Shown here one piece after another: positions 42,972 to 51,198 of a stretch of DNA of 64,000 bases. The position numbers and the translations under genes are program-made. Position 1 is the first letter of the stretch, and the number at the start of each line of letters is the position of its first letter. Origin of the DNA: JBPCNH01 sp051001455 (lineage in GTDB: Bacteria; Actinomycetota; CADDZG01; WHSQ01); assembly GCA_051001455.1 (NCBI GenBank), contig JBPCNH010000030.1, positions 62,001 to 126,000 on the forward strand. The letters are read 5' to 3'. A model generated the notes under the pieces. That model ran no database searches. It was given only the letters and a program-made list of their open reading frames with translations, and was not told the origin of the DNA.

Positions 42972-43217
42972 ATGAGCGACGGCGAAGGCAAGCAAGATCC
43001 AAACGACAACTCCGATATCCAAGACACGACCTCTTCGAGTAAAAAGTGTCCGGAGTGCGACGCGCCGGTAGACGATGTCAGAGTGACATGCCCCCGGTGC
43101 GGTTATGAATACAAGGCCGAGGACCACGAAAGCGACTCAGCAGGTCACGAGTTCACCGCAGGCACGGCCGTCGATGACGAAGGCAACGAGGTCCCCGACC
43201 ACCCGTCGGGTAACTAG
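42972..43217 (+). CDS. Small zinc-ribbon protein
   Basis: An 81-residue acidic protein with one zinc ribbon: KCPECDAPVDD and TCPRCGYEYKAED (two CxxC pairs). The rest is Asp/Glu/Ser-rich and probably disordered. GAAGGGGG lies upstream of the ATG. Its stop overlaps the stop of the ABC-F gene on the other strand by 4 bases (CTAG). Function unknown. Confidence 0.65.
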   Translation: MSDGEGKQDPNDNSDIQDTTSSSKKCPECDAPVDDVRVTCPRCGYEYKAEDHESDSAGHEFTAGTAVDDEGNEVPDHPSGN

Positions 43218-44791
43218 CTACCCGGCACCTCGAGCGCCTCACGCACGGTTCCGTCACCCTCGAACAACAAGAAGCGGTCGAACAGCTGCATGAACCAGCG
43301 GTCGTGGGTGACGGCTAGGACGGTACCTTCGTAGCCCAATAGGCCTTCTTCCAGAGCCTCCGCCGAATCGATATCCAAGTTATCGGTCGGCTCATCGAGC
43401 AACAGCAAGGTCGGCTTCTCGAGCTCTATGAGGAGCAACTGAAAGCGGGCCTGCTGGCCACCCGACAACAACGGGAACGGCGTGGCGTCCGAGTTTCCCA
43501 GCTCGTAACGACGCAGGACCGCCATCGCCGAACCGAGAGGCATGCCTTTCTTTCGCAATACGTCGATGATTGGTAGACCCACGAGATCCGGCCTCTCGTG
43601 TAGTTGCGAGAACAACCCTGGAGTAACCCGGGCCCCAAGCTTCCATGTCCCGTAGTGCCGGATGTCCTCACCACCCAGGAGTTTGATGAAGTGGCTCTTC
43701 CCAGTGCCGTTCGGTCCCAGGATGGCGACGCGCTCACCGAAGAGGATCTCGGTTGAGAATGGGCCGACAAGCCCCGGGATGGAGAGATCCTGGATGCGCA
43801 CGGCTATCTTGCCGCTGCGTCCGCCACCGAGAGACATCTTGATGTCCTGTTCTTCAGGACGCTCCCGTGGCGCATCGGTCTTCTCGAACCTAGCGATGCG
43901 CTTCTCCATCGAGCGCGCCTTGGTTGCGAACTTATCGTTCAGCGCAGCGCGTCTCTTGAACTCCTTCATCGAGGCCACCAAGCGTTTGTGCTCTTCCCGG
44001 TAACGACGACGTTCCTCCTCGATCTTCGCAACCCGGCCACCACGTGCCTCTTGATAGGTTTCGAATGATCCCGGGTGCATCCAGGTGCCTCGACCTTCCA
44101 GCGTTATGGCTCGCTGAGACGTCTCGTTCAGCAGCGCACGATCGTGACTGACGAATAACATCGTCTTCGTAGTGGAATTCATCATCTTCTCGAGCCAGCG
44201 TTTGCCCGGAATGTCGAGGAAGTTGTCCGGCTCATCAAGTAAGAGAACATCCGCGTCCGACCGGAAGAATGACTCGAGCGCCAGACGCTTCTGCTCTCCT
44301 CCAGACAAGCTCGTCAACAGACGTGTCCCCACGGCGCTGAGGTCTTGACCCAACGCCGCCGTGCAGCATGTATCCCACAGGACTTCGGCTTCGTAGCCCC
44401 CTACCTCTCCCCATCTAGCCAACGCATCTGCGTAACGCATCTGTGCTTTCGAACCGTGAGGGCCTTGAACGATCTTTTCACTCGCCGCCAACTCCGCAGC
44501 CGTCTCACGTAAGACCGGGCGAGACAGCCCGATGAGGAAGTCGCGGATCGAACTGTCGGCTCCGAAAGTTCCGATGAACTGACGCATATAACCGAGGCGA
44601 CCATCCAAGTGGATGCCGCCCGAGCTGGGCTTTTCCTCCCCGGCGATCAGCCGCAGCAGGGTCGTCTTGCCGGTCCCGTTCGCGCCGACAAGGGCAGCGT
44701 GGATCCCGTCGGGAACGCGGAAAGTCGCATCCTCGAAGAGGACGCGCCCCCCGGGTAGGGCATAGGAAAGGTTCTGCACCTCGACGGCCAT
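43214..44791 (-). CDS. ABC-F family ATPase
   Basis: A soluble protein of 525 residues with two ABC domains and no membrane segments, the ABC-F arrangement of ribosome-associated translation factors and antibiotic-protection proteins. Domain 1 has GANGTGKTT near residue 36, LSGGEQKRLALE and LLLDEPDNFLDI. The linker (about 240-310) is long, helical and very basic (EEERRRYREEHKRLVASMKE, FKRRAALNDKF). Domain 2 has GPNGTGKSHFIKLLGG, LSGGQQARFQLL and LLLDEPTDNLDI. It probably acts at the ribosomal E site; whether housekeeping or resistance cannot be decided. Confidence 0.85.
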   Translation of the reverse strand: MAVEVQNLSYALPGGRVLFEDATFRVPDGIHAALVGANGTGKTTLLRLIAGEEKPSSGGIHLDGRLGYMRQFIGTFGADSSIRDFLIGLSRPVLRETAAELAASEKIVQGPHGSKAQMRYADALARWGEVGGYEAEVLWDTCCTAALGQDLSAVGTRLLTSLSGGEQKRLALESFFRSDADVLLLDEPDNFLDIPGKRWLEKMMNSTTKTMLFVSHDRALLNETSQRAITLEGRGTWMHPGSFETYQEARGGRVAKIEEERRRYREEHKRLVASMKEFKRRAALNDKFATKARSMEKRIARFEKTDAPRERPEEQDIKMSLGGGRSGKIAVRIQDLSIPGLVGPFSTEILFGERVAILGPNGTGKSHFIKLLGGEDIRHYGTWKLGARVTPGLFSQLHERPDLVGLPIIDVLRKKGMPLGSAMAVLRRYELGNSDATPFPLLSGGQQARFQLLLIELEKPTLLLLDEPTDNLDIDSAEALEEGLLGYEGTVLAVTHDRWFMQLFDRFLLFEGDGTVREALEVPGS

Positions 44792-44890
44792 GACGGCTCA
44801 CCGTAGCCAACGCGAGGCGCAAAGAGAAGGGGCCCGACCTCTAGAAAACGGCGGCGCGGGTAACATCTTCATCGAGGCTCACCCCTCGAT

Positions 44891-44966
44891 GGCCCCATAG
44901 TCTAGTCAGGCCTAGGACGCCTCCCTTTCAAGGAGGAGATCACGGGTTCGAATCCCGTTGGGGCTA
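44891..44966 (+). tRNA. tRNA-Glu (TTC)
   Basis: Acceptor GGCCCCA/TGGGGCT (G-T at the end pair), D stem GTCT/GGAC, anticodon stem CCTCC/GGAGG with loop CTTTCAA (anticodon TTC), T stem ACGGG/CCCGT with TTCGAAT, discriminator A. CCA is not fully encoded (A-CC-G). First of three closely spaced tRNA genes. Confidence 0.95.
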
Positions 44967-45011
44967 CCGACCGCGCAGGGAGGCGCTCGCCTCCTTGTCG
45001 TAACTTCGGGG

Positions 45012-45086
45012 CGCCCCTGACCGGACTTGAACCGGCGACCTTCACCTTGACAGGGTGACGAGCACTCCAGACTGCTCTACAGGGGC
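45012..45086 (-). tRNA. tRNA-Asp (GTC)
   Basis: On the minus strand: acceptor GCCCCTG/CAGGGGC, D stem GAGC/GCTC, anticodon stem TCACC/GGTGA with loop CTGTCAA (anticodon GTC), T stem GCCGG/CCGGT with TTCAAGT, discriminator G. It lies between tRNA-Glu and tRNA-Phe but in opposite orientation. Confidence 0.93.
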
Positions 45087-45179
45087 TTGTTTCCGCGGTT
45101 CACGAGGCTAACAGACGGCGAAGTTCTACTTGCTACGGACCTCTGGCGGATTGCTATCCTCAACGCCCTGCACCAACGC

Positions 45180-45252
45180 GGCGAGGTAGCTCAGTAGGTA
45201 GAGCACACGACTGAAAATCGTGGTGTCGGCAGTTCGATTCTGCCCCTCGCCA
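45180..45252 (+). tRNA. tRNA-Phe (GAA)
   Basis: Acceptor GGCGAGG/CCTCGCC, D stem GCTC/GAGC with an 8-base loop, anticodon stem CACGA/TCGTG with loop CTGAAAA (anticodon GAA), T stem GGCAG/CTGCC with TTCGATT, discriminator A. CCA is not encoded. A terminator hairpin follows 15 bases later. Confidence 0.95.
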
Positions 45253-45266
45253 CTCCAGGCCAAAGA

Positions 45267-45295
45267 AAAGGACGCCCAGTTCCTGGGCGCCCTTT
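45267..45295. terminator. Bidirectional terminator between tRNA-Phe and bldC
   Basis: AAAGGACGCCCAG (45267-45279), loop TTC, CTGGGCGCCCTTT (45283-45295): a 13-bp stem with one mismatch flanked by A and T stretches on both sides. It serves the tRNA from the left and the BldC gene (ending at 45315) from the right. Confidence 0.85.
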
Positions 45296-45314
45296 AAAAT
45301 GATCCCGACTCCGA

Positions 45315-45503
45315 TTAGCTCTGGCTGATCCCCTCGAGGAACTTCTTGACCTCTTCGGCACGGTAACGCCGGTGACCGCCAAGGGTCCTGATCGAGGAAA
45401 GCTTGCCCGCCTTCGCCCACCGAGTGACCGTCTTCGGGTCGACCCGAAAAAGTGCGGCGACCTCGGCTGGCGTGAGGAGCGCGTCATCTTTCTGCGCCTT
45501 CAT
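45315..45503 (-). CDS. bldC: BldC-type MerR-like DNA-binding regulator
   Basis: A 62-residue single-domain winged-helix protein almost identical in its core to Streptomyces BldC as recalled: LLTPAEVAALFRVDPKTVTR, then WAKAGKLSSIRTLGGHRRYR. BldC binds direct repeats cooperatively and controls developmental or general genes in actinobacteria; its presence supports the taxonomic call. ATG 45503 has GGAGG upstream. The longer frame (to 45590) is unlikely. A TTGACA box on the minus strand near 45590 could be its -35. Confidence 0.92.
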   Translation of the reverse strand: MKAQKDDALLTPAEVAALFRVDPKTVTRWAKAGKLSSIRTLGGHRRYRAEEVKKFLEGISQS

Positions 45504-45649
45504 ATTGCCTCCAAGTTCCTGGTGCCGTCGCCGGCACATCCGATCCGACAGTTCCCGGCTCGCTTTTCGTGCGTGCCGGACATATGTCAATCATCGGTCG
45601 AAACAGGGACGGCAGTAATGGCTAGGTAGGACCATCTTTGACCTTTTTG

Positions 45650-45659
45650 GGACTAGTCC
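45650..45659. promoter_or_regulatory. Perfect 10-bp palindrome upstream of bldC
   Basis: GGACTAGTCC at 45650-45659 is a perfect palindrome in the 229-base stretch between bldC and the next minus-strand gene, which otherwise contains no gene. It is a candidate operator only. Confidence 0.25.
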
Positions 45660-45732
45660 TGAATGACCCTTATCAACTAGGCCTAATCACCAGGAACCGC
45701 CATCAAGCCCGAAAGCCAGGGCAATTACGCCC

Positions 45733-46545
45733 TTAGTTGACGACTTCCCGGGCCCTAACCTCGGTCCACCGATCGGTCAAAGCCGCGAAAACCTCTCCGG
45801 CTCTGACGACATCACCCCCTTCGAGTGCCTCAAGGCAGCCCTGCACCTCACCCGCCGAGCGGTCCTCGACCAGAACCTCGTCCGGGAAGATTCCGGCCAC
45901 AGAGCCGTAATCGAGCTCGAGGACCCCCTCTTCGGTGAACTCGCCGAGCCACGCTCTCAGTTCCTTCACGGCACTCGTGACACCTTCGTCGATCCACGAG
46001 CTCTCCAACACTTCGATAGCCCTGGTCAACCGGGCATGGGCGTCGCTCAAACGAGCCTCGTATCGAACGCGGAGTCCTCGTCTGTCCTCCGTCAGGATCC
46101 TCTCGGAATCATCGAAGGCGGCGAACCACCTGAGCGGCACGTGCCAGTTCGCATGGATGATGTGAGAGCGCACTTCAGGTTGATTGGCCTCTAACTCGGC
46201 GAGCTCTCTGGCCGCCTCGTGAGCTTCACCCTCAGGCACGAACGCGTCCGCCACTTCGTCCGGAACGCTGCCTCGGAAAGCAAGGAGGCCGGCGAGCATC
46301 CGAAGACGCGTCCTCCAAGGACAGATCAGGGTCTCGCCGTCGAGTTCACGCATGAAAGCACCCTCACGCGGCGCCTCATCACCGTTAGGTGGCAGGGCAT
46401 GGTGAAGGAGCCAGCGACGCGATGCCAACTGTTCCTTGGCGTCGTCCTCTTCCGGCGGCTCGAGCAGGCCTGCTCGCTCCCCTGCCGGGAATGCCGACAG
46501 CGGTTGATACACACGTAGATATGCGGTTCGCACCATCTCGACCAT
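45733..46545 (-). CDS. Conserved-looking hypothetical protein
   Basis: About 270 residues from ATG 46545, starting MVEMVRTAYLRVYQPLSAF. It is soluble, rich in Glu/Arg/Ala and predicted mostly helical (HEAARELAELEANQPEVRSH, RYEARLSDAHARLTRAIEVL). A central HIIHANWHVPLRWFAAFDD segment resembles conserved sequences I associate with uncharacterised actinobacterial proteins. No catalytic motif or transmembrane segment is seen. The start is uncertain (46566 also possible). Divergent from the valine dehydrogenase operon. Confidence 0.6.
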   Translation of the reverse strand: MVEMVRTAYLRVYQPLSAFPAGERAGLLEPPEEDDAKEQLASRRWLLHHALPPNGDEAPREGAFMRELDGETLICPWRTRLRMLAGLLAFRGSVPDEVADAFVPEGEAHEAARELAELEANQPEVRSHIIHANWHVPLRWFAAFDDSERILTEDRRGLRVRYEARLSDAHARLTRAIEVLESSWIDEGVTSAVKELRAWLGEFTEEGVLELDYGSVAGIFPDEVLVEDRSAGEVQGCLEALEGGDVVRAGEVFAALTDRWTEVRAREVVN

Positions 46546-46594
46546 CGTACCCACAGAAGACCTCATATTCGGGGAGCGGTACCATCGAGAGACA

Positions 46595-46606
46595 AAAGCG
46601 CGCTTT
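46595..46606. promoter_or_regulatory. Perfect 12-bp palindrome upstream of the valine dehydrogenase operon
   Basis: AAAGCGCGCTTT lies 83-94 bases before the dehydrogenase start, inside a wider inverted pair of GAGAGA (about 46587) and TCTCTC (about 46615). It is a plausible operator for the branched-chain amino acid operon or its divergent neighbour; the regulator is unknown. Confidence 0.35.
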
Positions 46607-46688
46607 GCCGGGACTCTCTCTGTAAGCCACCACGGTAGAGCCTCCCGGAGTACTCGATCCGGACAGCGAAACAAGGGGGAACGGCTTA

Positions 46689-47789
46689 ATGAGCGTTTTC
46701 GAACTCATCAAAGGCGATGGGTACGAACAGATCGTTTATTGCTCTGACGATCGATCAGGGCTCAAGGCGATCATTGCGATCCATTCGACCGCCCTCGGGC
46801 CGGCACTAGGCGGCACTCGGTTCTACGACTACGAGACAGAAGACGATGCTCTGATCGACGTCCTGCGACTCGCGAAAGGAATGACGTTCAAGGCGGCGGC
46901 TGCGGGACTGGACCTTGGAGGGGGAAAAGCCGTCATCATCGGCGATCACACCCGTATCAAGAACGAGGAGCTGTTGCGTTCGTACGGCCGCTTCGTCGAA
47001 ACCCTGGGCGGGAGATACATCACGGCAGCCGACGTAGGCACAGTGCTCGCCGACATGGACACGGTGCGCCGCGAGACACGATGGGTTACCGGTTGCTCTC
47101 GCACCTACGGAGGATCGGGTGATCCGTCCCCGGTCACTGCTTACGGCGTCTTGCAAGGCATCAAGGCTTGTGCACTCGAGGTCTTCGGTGATCCGAGTCT
47201 CGAAGGACGAACCGTCGCCGTTCAAGGCGTAGGCAAAGTCGGCTACGCGCTGTGTGGCTACCTGAAGGAAGAAGGGGCCAAGGTCACGATCGGCGACATC
47301 AACCTCGACAACCTGGCCCGCGCCATCAGCGACTTCGGCGTCGAAACCGTCCCTCTGGAGGACATACACAAACTCGAAGTTGACATCTTCGCTCCTTGTG
47401 CGCTCGGTGGGGTGGTGAACGACGAAACCCTCACCGAGTTCCAATGCAAGATCATCGCGGGGGCCGCTAACAACCAACTCGACAGAGACGAACACGGCGA
47501 CAAGCTCCGCGGGATGGGGATCCTGTACGCACCCGACTTCGTGATCAACGCGGGCGGTCTCATAAACGTGGAGGACGAACTCCGAGGTTACGACCGCGAG
47601 CGGGCGATGGGTCGAGTTGTAGGGATCTATAAGGCCATGCAGCTGATCTTCCAGATGGCGCGCGAACGCGAGATCTCGACGGCTCAAGCCGCCGCCGAAT
47701 ATGCAGAGGACAGGATCCAGAAGATCAGCCGTCTCCGCCTGGTACGAACCGCCGAGTACGGCCCTACGTCGGGGATCAGGTCGTCTTGA
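46689..47789 (+). CDS. Valine/leucine dehydrogenase (Glu/Leu/Phe/Val family)
   Basis: NAD-dependent oxidative deaminase turning branched-chain amino acids into 2-oxoacids. The 366-residue protein has GPALGGTRFYDY, the catalytic Lys in LDLGGGKAVIIGD, DVGT, and the Rossmann motif VAVQGVGKVGYALCGYL near residue 180. The position of AANNQL and the size match Val/Leu dehydrogenases rather than glutamate dehydrogenase. An A-rich GGGGGAA ribosome-binding site precedes the ATG. It is the first gene of an operon with the 2-oxoacid dehydrogenase E1 and E2 genes, which clarifies its role. Confidence 0.9.
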   Translation: MSVFELIKGDGYEQIVYCSDDRSGLKAIIAIHSTALGPALGGTRFYDYETEDDALIDVLRLAKGMTFKAAAAGLDLGGGKAVIIGDHTRIKNEELLRSYGRFVETLGGRYITAADVGTVLADMDTVRRETRWVTGCSRTYGGSGDPSPVTAYGVLQGIKACALEVFGDPSLEGRTVAVQGVGKVGYALCGYLKEEGAKVTIGDINLDNLARAISDFGVETVPLEDIHKLEVDIFAPCALGGVVNDETLTEFQCKIIAGAANNQLDRDEHGDKLRGMGILYAPDFVINAGGLINVEDELRGYDRERAMGRVVGIYKAMQLIFQMAREREISTAQAAAEYAEDRIQKISRLRLVRTAEYGPTSGIRSS

Positions 47790-48910
47790 CTCAAGAAACA
47801 CTGAGGTTCCTCGGTGACGGCAGAGACCTCCCGGACAACCCACTCCCTGAGGGTTTAGGGGACAAAGACCTGATCGAGATCTTCCGCGGCCTCATCCTGC
47901 TGCGAACCTTCGACGAACGCTCGGTCACGCTGCAGCGCCAAGGCCGGATCGGCACTTACGCGCTGTACTGGGGCGAAGAGGGAACGCAGGCTGGTGCTCT
48001 TTACGCACTGGACGAACAGGATTGGGTTTTCCCCTCTTATCGCCAGAACGCGATCGGATTGCTGCGGGGAGTACCGGCCTCCACGGTACTGGCTTGGTGG
48101 CGAGGCTACGGCGGAAAACTAGGTTTCTACAATCCACGCGAGCATCGCGTAGGGCCTATCTGTGTACCGATCGCGACGCATCTTCCGCACGCCGTCGGTG
48201 TCGCGTGGGCCTCGAAGATCAAAGGCGACAGCACCGCGTCCCTGTCCTGGTTCGGGGATGGCGCCACCTCCGAAGGAGACTTCCACGAGGCGATGAACTT
48301 CGCGGCCGTGCTGAAGGTCCCGACAGTGTTCTTCTGCGTCAACAACCAATGGGCGATCTCGACCCCATACAAGAAGCAAACTGCCACCGACACGATCGCC
48401 GAGAAAGCACCCGCCTACGGGATGCCGGGCATCCGTATCGACGGTTTCGACCCTGTCGCCTGTTGGAAAGCAACGAAGGACGCCATCCACCGAGCACGCT
48501 CCGGCGGCGGACCGACGTTGATCGAGGCGTACTGCTACAGGTTGCGTGCCCATGGAACCGCCGACGACCCGCGCCTCTACAGAGACGAATCCGAGGTCGA
48601 GGAGTGGCTCCACCTCGAGCCGGTGGCAAGGATGAGCGGGTATCTCCGCCGCCAAGGCATCCTCGATGAGGCTGCAGAGGAAGAGATTAGAGTCGAAGCC
48701 AAGACGTACGTAGGCGAAGCCGTGAAAGAGATGGAGTCGATGGAGCATCCCGGACTCGAGGTGCTGTTCGACCAGGTTTATGCGTCCGGGCGCCCCTGGA
48801 CGTTCGAGGAGGGACTCGAGGAGCTCCGTCACAGCGAGAGGCCTCCCGAGGTCAAGCCGGTGGGCCCCCAACCCGGTCCGTCGACCGGCGACGTCGAGGA
48901 GAAGCGCTGA
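47786..48910 (+). CDS. Branched-chain 2-oxoacid dehydrogenase E1 alpha
   Basis: Thiamine diphosphate-dependent decarboxylase subunit, 374 residues. The ThDP-binding motif GDGATSEGDFHEAMNFAAVL ending NNQWAIS is clear, as are LQRQGRIGTYALYWGEEGTQ and SYRQNAIGLLRG. It starts at TTG 47786 in a TTGA overlap with the dehydrogenase stop. Next to valine dehydrogenase, branched-chain 2-oxoacids are the most likely substrates, though pyruvate cannot be excluded from sequence alone. Confidence 0.88.
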   Translation: MTQETLRFLGDGRDLPDNPLPEGLGDKDLIEIFRGLILLRTFDERSVTLQRQGRIGTYALYWGEEGTQAGALYALDEQDWVFPSYRQNAIGLLRGVPASTVLAWWRGYGGKLGFYNPREHRVGPICVPIATHLPHAVGVAWASKIKGDSTASLSWFGDGATSEGDFHEAMNFAAVLKVPTVFFCVNNQWAISTPYKKQTATDTIAEKAPAYGMPGIRIDGFDPVACWKATKDAIHRARSGGGPTLIEAYCYRLRAHGTADDPRLYRDESEVEEWLHLEPVARMSGYLRRQGILDEAAEEEIRVEAKTYVGEAVKEMESMEHPGLEVLFDQVYASGRPWTFEEGLEELRHSERPPEVKPVGPQPGPSTGDVEEKR

Positions 48911-49920
48911 TGGCCGGCAAGAACATGGTCGAGGCTTTGAACCTGGCGCTCCATCAAGCTATGGAGGCGGACGAACGTGTTGTGTTGCTTGGAGAGGACG
49001 TCGCTAAGACGGGCGGTGTCTTCCGCGTCACCAGTGGACTGCTCGACCGTTTCGGTGAAGACAGGATCGTAGATACCCCCCTGGCGGAGGCCGGGATCGT
49101 CGGGTCTGCGATCGGCATGGCGATGTACGGGATGCTTCCGATCGTCGAGATCCAGTTCGATGTCTTCGTCTATCCCGGCTTCGAACAGATCGTCACGCAC
49201 GCCGCGCGCCTCGCATGGCGTACCAAGGGAGAGGTGCCCGCCTCGATCGTGATCCGCATCCCCTTCGGTGGGGGCGTACGTGCTCCAGAGCTGCATTCGG
49301 ATTCCCCCGAAGCTCTGTTCGCACACGTACCGGGTCTGAAGGTTGTCTGCCCCACCACCCCGACGGACGCGCGCGACATGATGCTGGCTGCTATCGAGCA
49401 TCCCGATCCCGTGGTGTTCATGGAACCCAAGCGGATCTACCGCGCCGGCCGAGAAGACGTCCCCGAGGAACCCCCCTTCACGCTCGGCAACGGGAACGGC
49501 GCCACGACCGAGATCCTCTCGAAAGCACGCGTCGCTCGGGAGGGCAACGACATGGCGATCATCACCTACGGCCCCACGGTCCCGCTATCGATCGAGGCTG
49601 CCGACGAGATGGCCACAGAACGAGGGATACAGACAAAGGTGTTGGATCTGCGTTCGCTCTACCCGTTCGACATCGACGCTATCGAGAAGACGGCCACTGA
49701 GTGCGGCCGGGTGCTCGTCGTGCACGAGGCACCGCGACATGCGGGGCTCGGTGCGGAGGTCTCTTCGCTCATCCACGAGCGCGTGATGCTCGATCTCGAG
49801 GCACCGGTGATGCGCGTAACGGGTTACGACGTACCGTTCCCTCAATTCGCCAACGAAGACGACTACCTACCGTCCGTCGACCGCATCAAAGCGGGGATGA
49901 GAAAGGTCCTCGACTACTGA
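48910..49920 (+). CDS. Branched-chain 2-oxoacid dehydrogenase E1 beta
   Basis: The 336-residue E1 beta partner, with transketolase-type pyrimidine and C-terminal domains: VVLLGEDVAKTGGVFRVT, TPLAEAGIVGSAIGMAMYG, EIQFDVFVYPGFEQIV and, in the C-terminal domain, ITYGPTVPLSIEAADEM. The ATG shares its A with the E1 alpha stop (TGATG). It forms the alpha2beta2 E1 with the preceding gene. Confidence 0.92.
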   Translation: MAGKNMVEALNLALHQAMEADERVVLLGEDVAKTGGVFRVTSGLLDRFGEDRIVDTPLAEAGIVGSAIGMAMYGMLPIVEIQFDVFVYPGFEQIVTHAARLAWRTKGEVPASIVIRIPFGGGVRAPELHSDSPEALFAHVPGLKVVCPTTPTDARDMMLAAIEHPDPVVFMEPKRIYRAGREDVPEEPPFTLGNGNGATTEILSKARVAREGNDMAIITYGPTVPLSIEAADEMATERGIQTKVLDLRSLYPFDIDAIEKTATECGRVLVVHEAPRHAGLGAEVSSLIHERVMLDLEAPVMRVTGYDVPFPQFANEDDYLPSVDRIKAGMRKVLDY

Positions 49921-51182
49921 TGCCCGACTTCAAGCTTCCGGACCTCGGTGAAGGAGTAACCGAGGCGGAGATCGACAAATGGCTCGTCAAAGAGGGCGAC
50001 GAGATCGAGGAGGACGCTCCGCTCGTCGAGGTGATCACCGACAAAGCCACAGCCGAGATCCCCTCGCCGTTCGCCGGCATCGTCGCGCGCATCCATGTAG
50101 GAGAGGGCGAAGTTGTTCCGGTCGGAACCACTCTGGTGACGGTTCTGAGAGGTAGCGACCTGACCGGAGCGATCGAAGCATCTACGGCGCGCCGGCAAAC
50201 CTCCCCTCCGTTGCCTCCGACCGCCCCATCCACGGTAGGCAGCACACCGGTAGCTCGGGTGGAGCCCGCCGTAGAGGCGGAGCGATCGAACGAGGGCAAC
50301 GGCTCAAAAAGGGTGAAGGCTATGCCGCCCGTGCGCAAACTCGCCCGTCAGTTAGGTGTCGACATCACCACCGTGAGGGGGAGCGGCCCCGAAGGGCGCG
50401 TCCTGAGATCGGACATCGAAGCTCTGACGGAACCGGCTGCCCCAGCCGAGGTGGATGCAGGTCCCGCCAAGATCTCCATCCCACCCGGCGGTCGCAGAGA
50501 GTCGCTGCGTGGAGTCCGGCGCAAGATCGCCGAGCGGATGAGCGAGGCCCACCGGATCGTTCCTCCGGTGACTCACGTCGAAGAATGTGACGTCAGCGAG
50601 CTGAGCGCAACGAAAGATCTCGTGAACGAGCGATCACCGGACCTCCCTCGGCTCACGTTCATGCCGTTCATCGTCAAGGCTGCCGTGGCCGCTCTCAAGG
50701 ACTACCCGGCGATGAACGCCTCGCTCGACGAAGAGGCTCAGGAGATCGTCTTCCACGATCGTTACGACATCGGGATCGCCGTTGATACACCTCAGGGATT
50801 AACCGTCCCCGTCATAAAGAACGCCGATCGGAAGCGTCTTCGGGAGATAGCCGAAGACATCTCTCGCTTAGCGTCCGACGCGCGCGAGGGAAAACTCAAG
50901 GCCGAAGACCTGCGAGACCCGACGTTCACCATCTCGAGCCCGGGACCCTACGGTGGACTGCTCGCGACCCCGATCGTCTTCCATCCACAGTCGGCGATCC
51001 TCGGAGTCCATCGGGCCACAGACCGTCCTGTCGTGCGCGACGGTCAGATAGTTGCTCGACTGATGATGAATCTCTCGGTCACTTTCGATCACCGCATCCT
51101 CGACGGCATGACCGCAGCCAAGTGGGTGCTGGACGTAGCGCGCCTGCTAGAGCATCCCGCCGCCTTGGCCCTCGAGTCGTAG
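49920..51182 (+). CDS. 2-oxoacid dehydrogenase E2 (dihydrolipoyl acyltransferase)
   Basis: The 420-residue E2 core. The lipoyl domain (residues 1-80) has the lipoylated Lys in EVITDKATAEIPSP. A Pro/Thr-rich linker leads to the peripheral subunit-binding domain (PPVRKLARQLGVDITTVRGS), then the acyltransferase domain with the active site SVTFDHRILDGMTAAKW. ATG 49920 overlaps the E1 beta stop (TGATG). E3 (lipoamide dehydrogenase) is not encoded nearby and must come from elsewhere in the genome. Confidence 0.93.
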   Translation: MPDFKLPDLGEGVTEAEIDKWLVKEGDEIEEDAPLVEVITDKATAEIPSPFAGIVARIHVGEGEVVPVGTTLVTVLRGSDLTGAIEASTARRQTSPPLPPTAPSTVGSTPVARVEPAVEAERSNEGNGSKRVKAMPPVRKLARQLGVDITTVRGSGPEGRVLRSDIEALTEPAAPAEVDAGPAKISIPPGGRRESLRGVRRKIAERMSEAHRIVPPVTHVEECDVSELSATKDLVNERSPDLPRLTFMPFIVKAAVAALKDYPAMNASLDEEAQEIVFHDRYDIGIAVDTPQGLTVPVIKNADRKRLREIAEDISRLASDAREGKLKAEDLRDPTFTISSPGPYGGLLATPIVFHPQSAILGVHRATDRPVVRDGQIVARLMMNLSVTFDHRILDGMTAAKWVLDVARLLEHPAALALES

Positions 51183-51198
51183 ACAACCGGACGACTCT

